Below are positions 22,798 to 34,821 of a DNA stretch of 64,000 nt, in pieces. A model generated the notes under the pieces. The model did not search any database. It was not told the DNA's origin and saw only the letters and a list, made by a program, of their open reading frames with translations. Position 1 is the first letter of the stretch. Every line of letters begins with the position of its first letter. The DNA is from Solen grandis (Eukaryota > Mollusca > Bivalvia > Adapedonta > Solenidae): NCBI GenBank assembly GCA_021229015.1, contig CM037785.1:514221-578220 (forward strand). Direction: 5' to 3'. The position numbers and the translations under genes are program-made.

Positions 22798-23049
22798 TCA
22801 TTTATTTAATGCTTTTCGGTGGATTTTGGGGAAATATTTACTTATATTTTTAAACAATATCTTGAGGTTAGGATAAGGTAGTTCCAGGACTTGTTGGCCA
22901 AGTGGCAGAATAATGTGATTGAGATTGTTACTCCAGACCGGAGTTGCCTTTCCCACATGTTTCCCAGGCCAAGTCTCGGAAAGAGACTTCTCGGAGGGGA
23001 AAGTAGTGTAACGATTCGTCGTCACAGGTATAAATACAATCTCTGACAA
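22798..23049 (-). CDS. Unrecognised open frame, possible exon
   Basis: About 83 codons read LSEIVFIPVTTNRYTTFPSE and continue with balanced, non-repetitive composition, including WPGKHVGKATPVW. There is no in-frame ATG with context, and no family is recognised. It could belong with the exons at 21592-21973 but the phases do not join cleanly. Confidence 0.2.
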   Translation of the reverse strand: MSEIVFIPVTTNRYTTFPSEKSLSETWPGKHVGKATPVWSNNLNHIILPLGQQVLELPYPNLKILFKNISKYFPKIHRKALNK

Positions 23050-23114
23050 CTGCGTCAGGGAGTCGTCATATTTTGATCATATGACTTAAGGTGTCACGTG
23101 GTTTTATTTGTTGG

Positions 23115-23670
23115 CAGTGATTAAAGGCCCATTATGCTTCCAAAAGCAGTGTATATTCTCCAGAAAAGAAAAACAAAGTTTGTGCTACAGACTTGGTATG
23201 AGGTGCAGGCTGTACATACTTGCAGACGACAACGTTACTTCAATGCATGAAGAAATAATCTATTACTTAAGATCAATCAGTTATTTGCAAAAATAATTAT
23301 TTTGCATATTCCGCACATCTTTAACAGTTTTTCATAGAAAATTCGTATGTCTCCGTAAACGAATCACGAGTGCATAAATTGATGACGTAGCAGATAAACA
23401 ACTTGTGATTCGACGGCGGTTTTTAATTTTTTTTCCGAGCACAGACTGTCTTCGGGTATACTCACCAATGCAAAATGTATACAAACGCATTGAAAATGTT
23501 GATCAAATTACGCAATTTAGTATTTTTGATGGATGTCAAAATACTCTCATTAACTGTTATTTTACAACAGATAATAGCACATTATGAACCATTTATGTTA
23601 ATCTTCGATACGTCAATGTTAGTTTATATTTCCTTTTCATTAAAATTGAATCATTATGAAATATAATTGG
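23115..23670 (+). repeat. ~550-bp dispersed repeat, copy 1
   Basis: Runs of shared sequence (AAAAGCAGTGTATATTCT, GTACATACTTG, GCATAAATTGATG, AACTGT.ATTTTACA.CAGATA) occur in the same order at 46050-46580, and the last part again at 46941-47065. No coding frame is conserved between the copies. Confidence 0.7.
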
Positions 23671-25489
23671 CATTAAATGTATCTTGTAGAATTTATTTTA
23701 TCAAAGCCAAACCTTTTAATTACAAATTAATTAAAGCAAAGCCATTTCAGAATAGTGTAAAACATGTTCATGCAACATTTACAAACAGCAGGTCTAATAT
23801 TTCCACTAGACAATGATACATGTCATTTCCACAAATATCTTCAGCTGTAGGCTGTTTGTTTGATATTTTTTTTAAAATGTGTTCTAAAAAGTTCATTTAA
23901 ATCAAGAGAGGTGTGTGTCTCAAATGAAAGAGTGTTTGAAGATCTGCAAGTTGAACACCAATAATTAAATTCATTTTGATAAACAAAAGAAATGCGGCAT
24001 TCCTGTTCTCTCAGCGCTATCAGAGCTTTGATTTGTATATTCATGCAGTACAGACTCTATTTATAGATAGAAGAAATTATGCAAATTTTCTACACTTGTT
24101 AGAGGAGCCGAACTCATTTCGGATAGTAGATATACAGGTTTCGGTCATTTTTTAGTGTAAGAAATAACCCTTGGAGATATCTGAGGTCGATAGATTGCTG
24201 TGATTATTAGTATATGTTACAATGATTTGTTTTGGACTTTACATGGGTTATTGTAACATCCTTAAATTACCGAACGCTGCACATTTACTATCAAATTTAT
24301 TTGCGAGCCGCCTTTGCATCGAAACAAACAATATTCGTGCACTTGCTAAAGTGATCCCCTGATAAAAAACAGTTACATCATTCGATTGCAGTTAAATCAG
24401 CATAGAAAATAAGTCCTATAATGTTTTCATGTCACGATTTTTGTAGCCTGTAAGTATTTATTTTTGACACAACATTGGTTTTACAGCATTTTTGCTTAAT
24501 TTTAGTATACTTATGTCGTAGATAATTATACACTTGTTCGATTATATACACAAATGAGAGGTTTTAAATCTAGTGGAACCTGGGTTGAAAATGTAATACA
24601 CTGTACTATAATTGGTGTGTCTAACGTCACACACAACTAAACACCATCGAGTTGTAAAATTCAAACATAAAAGCTACCCATTTGAAAAAGTAATCGGTTG
24701 TGAGTCTTTAGAAAACGTAGTTAACATTTGTATTGAACCTGTCCCTCAAAGTCGCATAAGATAGCTATGATAAGCTATATAATTATAATAACAGCTAGTG
24801 AAAGGCTCGTCAGCTTAACTTTTTTAACAATGCTCAATAATTACAAAAAGGCTGTCAGTGTCCTATCCTGACGACTTAAATTTCAATTTTATTGATCGTG
24901 AACAGACTTATCGCACAAAGGGTTTAAGAATTTATATATGTAGACCACTGCACGTAACATGGAAGTGAAACGCGATAAGGTGATCGTTCCAACTCTGCTA
25001 GAATGCATGACGAGATGATTGCACGGCGGATCACCGCCGGCCATACTGTATTTGGTTCGTAAGTTGTCAATGGAACCAGATTTGGAATACAAAATAATTT
25101 TCGGTTGCAGTTTCGGCATATTTTCGTAATACATGTAAAACATGAACCTTTTGCCTAGAATTGAGGGAGCATGATTGAACTAAAAAATGAAGGGATAATA
25201 CGCAAAAAAATAATAATCCAGGAATGAATTGTATTTAATGCTTGAAATGAAGGCAAAATATGTAGCAATGCGGAATTGGTCCTTTCGTATCCCATTCTAT
25301 TTTTTAACATGATTAGAGATTATTTTATTAACATCATCAAAATGTCCATTTCAACATAAAAACACACTCTATCAATTTTAATTATAAACTGAAATTTACA
25401 AGTTCATGTCAATTTGATAAATATCGTTTTGAAATGGGAGTAGTGCAAAACCATTATAAGAATCGAGATTTTTCATGTTCTGAATCAGA
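23671..25489. other. Gene-free AT-rich stretch
   Basis: No exon, RNA gene or strong repeat is recognised. The short minus-strand frames at 23841-24044 and 24889-25143 have no family features. Confidence 0.45.
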
Positions 25490-26600
25490 GTAGAGCGAGT
25501 TGAAGCCCGACAACTTTTGTTTAACATTGCTATTATCTCCAGTTTTACTCAATGAATGTCTCTCATACTGAACACATGTGTTTATCCTCATCAGAAAAAA
25601 CAGTAGAAACAGGAACAATAACTGTTCTAAATATGTTTGCATATTTATGGCTCTTTTTGGACTTAGAGTTTATGTTAAACTTCCGTTTAACATTACTATT
25701 ATTTCCAGTTTTACTCAAAAATGTCTATGAAATTCCAGACATATGTTTATCATCATCAGACCAACCAGTATAAACAGGAACAGTAACTATTCCAGATATT
25801 TTAGCATATATATGGCCCTTTTTGGACTTTGAAAAATGTTAAACTTTTGTTTAATATTGCCTTTTCTCCAGTTTTACTTGATGGATATCCCCCAAATGGC
25901 TTGATCATCATGAGATCAACAAGAAGAATCAGGAACTGCAACTCTTCCATTTTTTTAATATATTTATAGCCCTTTTTTGGACAAAGAATAACATTAAGGT
26001 TTTGTTTAATGATGATTTTATCTCAACTTTAACTCAATGGATTGCAAATTTATAGCACTTCTTTTAAAGTTTTATTTAAAGTTTTATTTTACATTGCTTT
26101 TATCTCCACTTTCACTCAATCGATGTCTCTCAAAATTCACATATGTGTTTATCAACATCAGACCAACCAGTAGAAATAGGAACGCATGTCCAAGTAGTTA
26201 CAGGAACAGTAACTCTTAAATATTTTTGCATATTGTTGGGCCTTTATGTACTTTAAATGTTAAAATTTGTTTAACATTGCTTTTTTCTCCAAATTTTTCC
26301 ATGGATGCCCCTCATAGTTCATACACGAAATTGCATGCCTGTGTCTGAGGTCAGACTGTCATAAATTATAAAACAGTTATGCCTATTTTTAAAAGAATCT
26401 TGGTTAAAGTTTTCACACCGCCTCATTTTTTCACTTAACCCTTTGAGGTATTGCTTTGAAAGTTTAAAAACCTGTTTATGACCATGACCTCTATTTGTAC
26501 ATGTCAAGAGTACATAACTCTGTGTTGGATTTAGACATAATTATGCCCCTTTTCTGACTTGATTAATCTTTTTGTACTAACTCACTTTTACACTGAATGT
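25490..26600. repeat. Degenerate tandem repeat, ~165-bp unit
   Basis: The motif AACTTTTGTTTAACATTGC with TTATCTCCAGTTTTACTCAA recurs from about 25509, 25678, 25842, 25996, 26081 and 26263. Between these lie ATGTTTATCATCATCAGACC and AGGAACAGTAACT blocks. Units are 70-85 % alike by eye, so the array is old. Confidence 0.7.
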
Positions 26601-27498
26601 TTTGACATTTTACTTTAAACTTGAAGCACATGTTTATTGTTCATGTATATATTTTGATAATACAGAGTTTCTTATTTTGCCTTTAACTACAATATTTTTT
26701 TTTATTGAAAGCATTCAAATAGTCGAGCGTTTTGTCTTACGGACAGCTCTTGATGAAGGGTAGTATTCTGTTTTAGTTCAGTAAAACAATATATTTTCTC
26801 ATAATTTTAATTTGTAATATCTTCATTTCAAATATTCACCACTATAATCCATAAAAAAAAGTAAATTTTTTTTAAATTTTAATTTTTAGCACTGTTAAAC
26901 TGTATAAAACCTTCCAATAAACCATTATACAAACTTATGTAGTGCCAATAAGTAACACTTATCAGTCATTTTTCTCTCTTAGTTATTTGCACCAAACAGG
27001 TGATCATTATAGTATCTCCAATGTATATACTGCCTTTTTGTTTATCAGGATCATTATCAATTTGATCTCTGTTATTCTGCAACAAATTCCAAATTTGCAG
27101 GGAATATGTAACCATTATTGGTGGGAGACTTTTGTAAGTGGTCTCGGGTTACAGTCTTGGTCTGGCTGCACATTTGCTCACCTTCTTGCATTGAGTTTGT
27201 TTTTTTGTGTCCTCTAAATATGTATATTAGGCCTTTGTTTTCATATTTAAACATATTGTGTGTCTTTCTTCATTTTAAGATTCACTTCAAGTCTTGGAAC
27301 TTGTTTTTTATTTATGTAATTAAATATATATACTTATGTAAACAAGTTCACATTTCAATAAAAGTTATGTAAAAATATAATTTATTTTCCTGTTAACCCA
27401 CATATATTTTATTATCAGACAATTTTTCCTCTGTCGCCGTGCATATTTCAATGTGCTGCCTTAGGCAGCACTTTTGTACTTGTATCCTAGATGTATTG
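26601..27498. other. Gene-free AT-rich stretch
   Basis: No exon or defined repeat is recognised. The frames near 26942-27372 lack splice borders and family motifs. Confidence 0.4.
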
Positions 27499-27793
27499 TG
27501 ACATGGGCCTATGGAAGGGCATTTACGCAAATAATCGGTTGATGTAACTTTATTGATGTGTTATTGAGTTATTTCTTCTCACTACTAATTTACTAACTTA
27601 CGTAGATGCACATTAGAGGTGCAGACATAGACTTATAAGTAGTGAGAAGAAACAACTTAATAACACAAATAAAATAGTCAATAGAAAGCATAACCTTTGC
27701 ATGTATACGCAAGCACTTCTCATTTAGATGAATGCATGTGTAAGTTACACCAACCGATTATTTACATAAATTCCCTTCCATACGGGCCCGTCA
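27499..27793. mobile_element. MITE (family 5), ~295 bp, long terminal inverted repeats
   Basis: TGACATGGGCCTATGGAAGG at the left pairs with the complement of CCTTCCATACGGGCCCGTCA at the right; the inverted repeats extend ~50 bp with mismatches. A second inverted repeat inside (TTATTTCTTCTCACTACT against AGTAGTGAGAAGAAAC) makes the whole element foldable. Confidence 0.8.
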
Positions 27794-27891
27794 TTTCAGT
27801 TCATTGTTCCTCACGTCCTTTTCCATTATGTATGCATTACAGAATGTCCCAATTAATCGTCCAATGAAATGCATGTATAACTTATTGTGTT

Positions 27892-28070
27892 ATTTTGGAA
27901 TTTATCGCAAGCGACGCATTCAAGCTTCAGGCGGTTCCATAATGCGAGGTCAAAGTCAAAGCTGTATGGCGTGTACGTGACAAACAGGAAATGTGTTATC
28001 GATTACGTTTTAAGTTTTATGGTTTTATAGAAGCACTCCGCTACGCGTCGCTTGTGATAAATTCCATAAA
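27892..28070. mobile_element. MITE (family 6), ~180 bp
   Basis: TTTTGGAATTTATCGCAAGC at the left pairs with GCTTGTGATAAATTCCA at the right, so the arms are about 25 bp. No coding content is seen. Confidence 0.75.
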
Positions 28071-28663
28071 ATTAAAAAAAAAACAAAAAAAAACGATAAT
28101 AATATATAAATCTAGTCTATTGCTTGTTGCCATTGAAGAATTACATGCCGCTTCGTTGAAAATTACCATTCTCGGGATGTCATATTCATATATTAATATT
28201 TCAGATTAACTCTGTCACATTATGTATTATATAGATGTGAGCGAGATTCTTTTTCGAACCTGGCTGAATTATATAATAATACAATCCCAACACGATTCGC
28301 GTCTTTCTCTCTATACAGAAGAAGTTTTTAGAACTGTGTGAACATTCGTAACAAAACACAGTTTGCAGTGCGCGCGCACGCGCTCACGTTGATGACGTAA
28401 CAAAATGGCGATATTTACAAAATTTAAGTAATAGAGCTGAGATACCAATTAATGTTTATTTTGCGAGTTATAGGGGACAATAAGAGATATAAACATAAAA
28501 AAGAGGCTAAGAGATTAAAGATAAGTGTCAACACATATAAAGTTTATTCACGGTGTATTTGGCTCGCAGGTTCTGCGTTTCAAGAAAATAGTTTACGGAT
28601 GAAAAATGACGGGAATTGGGTTAGAATTGAAATAATAATGTCTGCCTGTGTTTTGTTGCGTAT

Positions 28664-28893
28664 TTAAAGGCATACGTGCACAATGCAGTTATTTTCTATA
28701 TAGTTAAAGAAGGAAAAAGGAAAATAAAAACTATCTAAAACTTTGCATGATTATAGAGAATAACATTAGGAACTAATTTATGGGGGAACAATTTTTGGTC
28801 ACCGTTATACTTCTTGAGTTATCTGTCCCTGAAAGTGAGTTCTTTTTTTTGTTGTTGCTCTTTTATGTATTTCCAAGGGCAGATAAATCAAGC
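28664..28893 (+). mobile_element. TTAAAGGC-type MITE (family 7), truncated
   Basis: TTAAAGGCATACGTGCACAA, then TATATAGTTAAAGAAGGAAA, TTTGCATGATTATAGAGAAT and GAGTTATCTGTCCCTG. This matches the reverse complement of the complete copy at 48446-48755 but loses the right end. Confidence 0.7.
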
Positions 28894-28984
28894 CTATTGA
28901 TACCACCTTATTTTATTTCACATTATTGTTTGTTGTTTCATTTCCAGTCGTTATGCAAAATTTTTTTTTTTTTAAAATACCAAA

Positions 28985-31257
28985 CATGATTGAAATTTAA
29001 GGAAGTGCTACTGGCCCATAAAAAATAAATTACAAAATATGCTGATTCCTTTCCATAAACGCATATTTTAAATATTTTGCAATGTTTAACTGAACTTTAA
29101 CAGATTTGTTTGACATAATATACATGAATTTATTAACAGTTGGAAAAGATTTAGATAGATAATTATTTCGAATATTCCTTTATCTCGGACAAATTAATAA
29201 CATATGAAAAATTTTTTCCAAGATAATATTATTATGTCTTCATCTTTGTATTGCTAAGTTATGTCAACTTAATCTAAATCTAGTTTTTTTTTTTTAGAAT
29301 ATCATTTTGTATATTTGTGAGATAAGATTCCATGTAAAATTCTTCCTTATATTTGCTGTAATATTTAGCCTACTTGAATAAGTTATGTCACTTTTCCATT
29401 TCTGTTTATACTGATCAATTAATCGTTCCCGAATAGCTGGATAGAGTGTCATATCAATATGTTCGTTGTACCATAAATGTGAAAGTCCTAAATTATCTAA
29501 CTGTTGTTTAATTCTAAATGCCCATGATTTATTTGATATTTATTGGTTATAACAACATTGTGAATAAAACGCCTCTCTTAATGTGAGAATATAACTTTAT
29601 CTTACATTAAGCCAGTATCGAAGGGATCTTTGGACAGCAATCACTGATAACGGTATTATTCCTAACTCGCCTGATACTGCTTGATTCATTGTACTTTTAT
29701 TAACACCTAGGATTATTTAAAAGAACCTTAAATGCAAGCTATTAACCCATTCAAAGTTAAATATTTCCCACAACTCTGAACAATAAAGTAAAATTGGTGT
29801 GATAAATTTATCATATAATGATAATTTAGTTTTAATATCAAAAGATACTTTTTTGAATAATTATAAGAGATTATTCGTTGCCCTAGAAGCTTGATCATTT
29901 AATGCTTTTACGGCTGCTCTTAAAAGTCCTGTTTTAACAAATTTTACACCCAAATAATAGAAACAATCTACTTCCTCAACTTTCACACTATTAATAAACC
30001 ATTCAAAATTAATCTCCTGACGGCGTTTTTTTTTTCTTTCAAAAAACAAATTTTAGTTTTATTTACATTGATAGTTAGACCCCACCTGGTTAAATAATTG
30101 TAAATAGTGTTTATTGGAGACTATGTTTATCTGTTGTGCAAAGATCTATATCATCGGCGAATAGTAAAAGATATATCGATAATTGATTTAAATCTGCCGC
30201 AGTAAAATCGCCATTCTTTAAACAATCACTTATATCATTTATGAAAAATAGAAATAAAATCGGCGATAGGGACACGCCTTGCTTCAGCCGTATGCGATAT
30301 CAACGTAATCTGACACACTACCTTATTTGACGTTTTACACAAGACGAAACTCGACTGTATAGTGATTTTAACATATTAAGAAAATTACAACTGACTCCGG
30401 CTTGTTCAAATTTTACCCACAATGCATCTGAGTTAATGGTATAAAAACACGGATTGTAATCAACAAAAGCAAGGTAAAGTTTTTTATTGTTAGATATAAT
30501 TCGCTGTATAATACTATGTAGAATAGACAGTCAACAGTACTTCGTTTGTCACGGAAACAAAATTGAATATCATTGAGTATATGCTCCTTTTCGCTCTAAG
30601 TATTGAGACGGTTTCTTAAACACAATGAGAATATTTCAGTCATCGAATTTATTAATGAAATGCCACGATAATCATTAATATATTTCCAGAATTTTCTAGG
30701 ATTATTTTCATCTAATTGTGCAATACATGTACTTTAGACGTTGTTTAATATTAAACAGATTTTTTCTTTTACGTTTAAGTTTTGAAAATATATTTCTTTG
30801 TTCGATCATATATAATTTATTTTCATTTGTTGGGATTGCATTAAAAACGTTTACTGTTGAAAAAAAATCACCATAGCCTGGTGACAGTCCTGGTCAAACC
30901 AAGGTATTTTATATGCGCGTTTTTAATTACTTATACCACACGTTTTCTCTGACCGAAATTTTCAAAAGAAACTTTTGATAGAAAATTGGAAAATGCATTA
31001 ATACAATCATCAGTATTAACAATGTCAGCTAAAAATAATCAGTTATAGAATCTAATGAATCATTTCTTTCATTTAACAAAGCCCGTAACTGTTCAACACG
31101 TTCACTATCCCAGCATACTTTATCTAAATACACACTGTCATTTATGTTTTCTGAAATAACATTATTACTCTTTAATTTTAAAACAAGCGAGCAATGATCC
31201 GAGAACTCGGTTATATCATTAACCCGAAAATCATAAATATTATATTAAAGGCACCTA
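28985..31257 (-). pseudogene. Decayed non-LTR retrotransposon (endonuclease and reverse transcriptase)
   Basis: Conceptual reading of the minus strand from 31257 downwards gives an endonuclease end (FRVNDITEFSDHCSLVLKLK). Reverse transcriptase blocks follow: RDKRSTVDCLF, LAFVDYNPCF, SLSPILFLFFINDISD and the catalytic YLLLFADDIDL (around 30150). Downstream are NKTKICF and YYLGVKFVKTG, then TPILLYCSELW and NQAVSGELG. The frames are broken by several stops and shifts, so it is inactive. The order EN-RT with FADD is that of the CR1/L2/jockey-like branch; the clade is uncertain. The 5' side is cut by the run of N. Confidence 0.85.
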
Positions 31258-31357
31258 NNNNNNNNNNNNNNNNNNNNNNNNNNNNNNNNNNNNNNNNNNN
31301 NNNNNNNNNNNNNNNNNNNNNNNNNNNNNNNNNNNNNNNNNNNNNNNNNNNNNNNNN
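31258..31357. other. Assembly gap (100 N)
   Basis: Exactly 100 N, a conventional size for a gap of unknown length. It lies at the 5' side of the LINE remnant, so a repeat probably caused it. Confidence 1.
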
Positions 31358-31743
31358 CAAAACGACTATAACACCTAAAACGGCTCTAAAACATCACAAG
31401 GAAAGAATTACAGCGCCTATGTGTGTACATTTGAGGAGTACAAATAGATAAATGGATGTAATGTAATTGTATTTTGACATCTATATTAATATGACCTGTT
31501 GCAAAAGCTGCTGGAGGAAATAATGGAACTCGTGACGTCATTTCCGCTGCTGTCAATCTGTCATCACTTTCGTATTTTATTGCGACGGGAAATAAATCGA
31601 AAGAGAGACCAGGGTGTTAAATCAGTCAGTGAGATATCTGATTTAATTGTCTTTTCAGCAGGAAAAAATAAATGTGTCTGTAGGTTTACGATTGTCTTCG
31701 AACAATGAACCGAATCTAAGTAGGACAAATATCGAAAAATATA

Positions 31744-31928
31744 CAGTCTTACCTGTCTATAGCGGCTAGTCAAGGTAACAAGAGGAAGTGACCGCTGAAC
31801 AGGGGTGACCGCTAAATGAAGGTTAAGTATATAACAAAAATGCTATAGTCTGGTAATACTAAAATAGACCGCTAAACGCAGGTCGACCGCTTCATACAGA
31901 TGGCCGTTAATACAGGTTCAACTGGAAT
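31744..31928 (+). mobile_element. CAGT-type MITE (family 1)
   Basis: CAGTCTTACCTGTCTATAGC at the left and TACAGGTTCAACTGG at the right. Its length of ~185 bp is close to full size, and TA precedes it. Confidence 0.75.
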
Positions 31929-32579
31929 GTATAAGAAATAGGTACACACCACAAATTGTGTAAAACAATAACGTAATCAATTTTAAAAATGCCTCTTATC
32001 TATAAATCATACTTAACGCTATGTAATACTTCCAAAATATTTCCTTTCTTTACATCCATTCAGTCTGTTAGTTTTGAAAACTCTTGATATTTTATTGAAA
32101 TTTATTGAGATAATATTATAATTATATATGTCAACAAAATCATAAATATTTCGTAAAACTTGCATCTGCCTGAAGTCTTTTCAAGCATCTAAAGGACCAT
32201 GATTAAGATTAAATGATGGATTGATTACCTTTAATTTCAATATTCTAAATTTGATTCGAATAATCGACTATTTGTTTATTCAGCCACTAATTATTCGAAT
32301 ATAGATTTACGTATTCTATTGCTTTTGTTTTCCCCCAGCACTTATAATTGTCAAAATAAATCACAGTGCAGTATAACCTCGTGTTCAGTCTAATATTTAA
32401 GACATACCAGACAAATAAAATGAAAAGTCTTCTAACAAAAAAAAGTCAATTTATTTTCGGGAAATCTCTGCTGCAGTAAGAATCGTAGAGAAGTAATATT
32501 AATTCAATGTATTGCAAGATTGCACATTTCACTAAAATATTTTTTTTTTCTTTGTTAAATATTAACTTACAAATAACGT

Positions 32580-32665
32580 ATAAGAATGTGTTGTCGAATC
32601 CTGCTAGAAACACGACCTTCCGAGAAGCAAAGTACTGGTCAAACCCAGGAACCAGCAAGAAGGAT
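32580..32665 (+). mobile_element. SINE type C body fragment
   Basis: GTCGAATCCTGCTAGAAAC followed by AGCAAAGTACTGGTCAAACC matches the complement of the body at 10095-10147. The tRNA-like head is mostly absent. Confidence 0.45.
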
Positions 32666-32689
32666 AGCTATAACTTGTACGAGCTTGTT

Positions 32690-32852
32690 TTAAGGTAAAG
32701 TCCCTAAAATGGTTCCGTTACATTTCGGACCTCATGGCCTTTCACGGAGATAACCAAGGTTTTCTAATGTTTCATTAGAGTATCTTGGTTATCTTGGTAG
32801 AGGTTAAGTGGTCCAAGACGGAGCGGAACCATTACAGGGACTTTAACCTTAA
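32690..32852. mobile_element. TTAA-flanked palindromic MITE (family 3), complete
   Basis: 163 bp from TTAAGGTAAAGTCCCT to AGGGACTTTAACCTTAA. Nearly the whole length is one imperfect palindrome, including GATAACCAAGG and CCTTGGTTATC arms near the centre. TTAA stands at both ends. Other copies are at 8137-8266 and 53896-54043. Confidence 0.85.
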
Positions 32853-33564
32853 AATTGACGTAGGATATTATATATCTTTAAGTCATTTACTTCAACATTT
32901 TCTTCACACGATTGTCCGTATTTTACACGTACACAGTTGCGTTTTATTATTAGAAAACATCCAAATGGCAAGTTGAAAGATAAAAAAAATATCAAATGCA
33001 CTGTCTAATATGTTGGATAGCGTGCCGAAAGCAGTTCACAATAACACTGAGTACACTGGTTCTACAATACAAGAAATAGGATACAAGTTTCTTTCCATTA
33101 AACATGTTGTTTTCAAAGTATTATATATGCTTTTTACCGAAAATACTTTGGAAACATAATTTCTGAAGTGGTTTGTGGTTATTCAGTCATGCTCGATGAG
33201 ATATAAACACGCACGTGCAAGTATGAATATGGCAACAATAATAAAAGCTATATACATACAAGTATAGACGTTATAATGTGCTATATTTCTTTTCAGTTGA
33301 ACTTGTTTTAATTGTATTATGCAATATGTATTGCTTATAGTTCATTTGTTAGTATAGGAAGCGAGGCCTAGCACAGGGTTAAGTTCTATATTTAGTATAA
33401 GATATGAACTATATTTGGCTTACCGTTTCTTTCACTTTGTCATGTAGGCAACATCGGCACCTTTTAGCATCCGACTCACGTAAACGTTCAAAACAAACAT
33501 ATTATAAACCTAACCAGGAATTTTTTTTTTCTGACCGCCACTCACATTTGCAAATAGCCATCAC

Positions 33565-33610
<46 letters not shown>

Positions 33611-33910
33611 GTTAAACACAACAACAAAAACAAATAGCAACAGCAATGCTACAAAAACCCAATATGTCAGAAAAATGTCTTATTCGTGGCTGGAAATATA
33701 TCATACGCCTTTTCCAAGGGTTATTATAATATTTCCTTGACGACACTAGCATCTACATGACTTTGCTTGGGTATTAATCGAATTACAACACAAACTACAA
33801 AGATATTCCGAGAAGTAATTCAGTCAAGTTCAAGCCAATTTGCTTCACCAAAGACATTAATTAGAACTGATTTCTCATGAAACCGTCCCACTGTTGTCTG
33901 GCACGTCCTA
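32853..33910. other. Gene-free stretch with poly-A/TA tract
   Basis: No exon is recognised. It contains a 30-bp poly-A followed by (TA)n at 33567-33610. Confidence 0.5.
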
Positions 33911-34119
33911 TACTGTGAAAACATTATTTTTTGTGGGCACTAAGTTTCGTCGAAATGATGGGTTTTATCCACGAATATCAATCCCAACGAAAACATGTCT
34001 TTTGTATAGATATCACGTTTTCCAGAAAATAGATCCACGGATGAACATGCCAACGAAATTCCATTATGTGCATAATCAACGAAATTTAATGTCAACGAAA
34101 ATAAATGATTTTACAGTAC
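33911..34119. mobile_element. TTTCGTGG-type MITE (family 2), best copy
   Basis: TACTGTGAAAACATTATTTT at the left and AATAAATGATTTTACAGTA at the right form the terminal inverted repeat. Inside are GTTTCGTCGAAATG and several CAACGAAA and CACGAATA motifs in mirrored order. Confidence 0.75.
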
Positions 34120-34425
34120 TATCTCCAGGGAGGGAATGATTGAAGGGAGCAGTGTGATAAAAAATAAAAAAAATAAATCTAAGAAATATTTTTTATTTAC
34201 AAATTTCTATACAAGAAAATCTAAGATGTTTATACACGAAAAACTTACATATCTTAATTTTTGTAGTCATTTATGATTTCTAATGTGTGTCCTAACTACA
34301 AAACATCTAATTAATAAAAAAGAAATTAATAATTCAGCTTTGTGTGTTGGGGTGGGTATGGAAATGATTGGTTCTTAGAGAGGCATTAAATACCTATAAG
34401 CGTAAAAGCCTTCCTTTTTTATCAA

Positions 34426-34431
34426 TTTATT
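34426..34431 (-). promoter_or_regulatory. Candidate polyadenylation signal of the PAN-SRCR gene
   Basis: AATAAA on the minus strand, about 390 bp beyond the stop at 34822. No transcript evidence is available. Confidence 0.25.
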
Positions 34432-34821
34432 TTTAGTGGTTAAATCCACCACCCTTTCCTATGCCCGGAAACACTCATATCGAAAATTAAAATATAAAAT
34501 TTAAATTTCCCCCTATTATTCGTAATTTACATATCGTACACATATATATACATGTAATTATAATATTATTTTAAAATATCTATTTAAATATTTGATATTG
34601 TATGTTCAACTTCTACGTAGATTTAAAACAAATTGAGCACGTGTACTTCATATGGACGACAGTGTCACCAGCGTGTGCCGTTGAATTCTGTAGACATTCT
34701 TTCATTTTAATTAGGTTCCCAAAATAGAATCGATCGTTTAACATTTTAAGAACTTAAAACGATGGAAATTCTAAAAAATAAAAATCTAGCCTCTTGATTG
34801 GCTTCAAAAGTAGGCCATACT

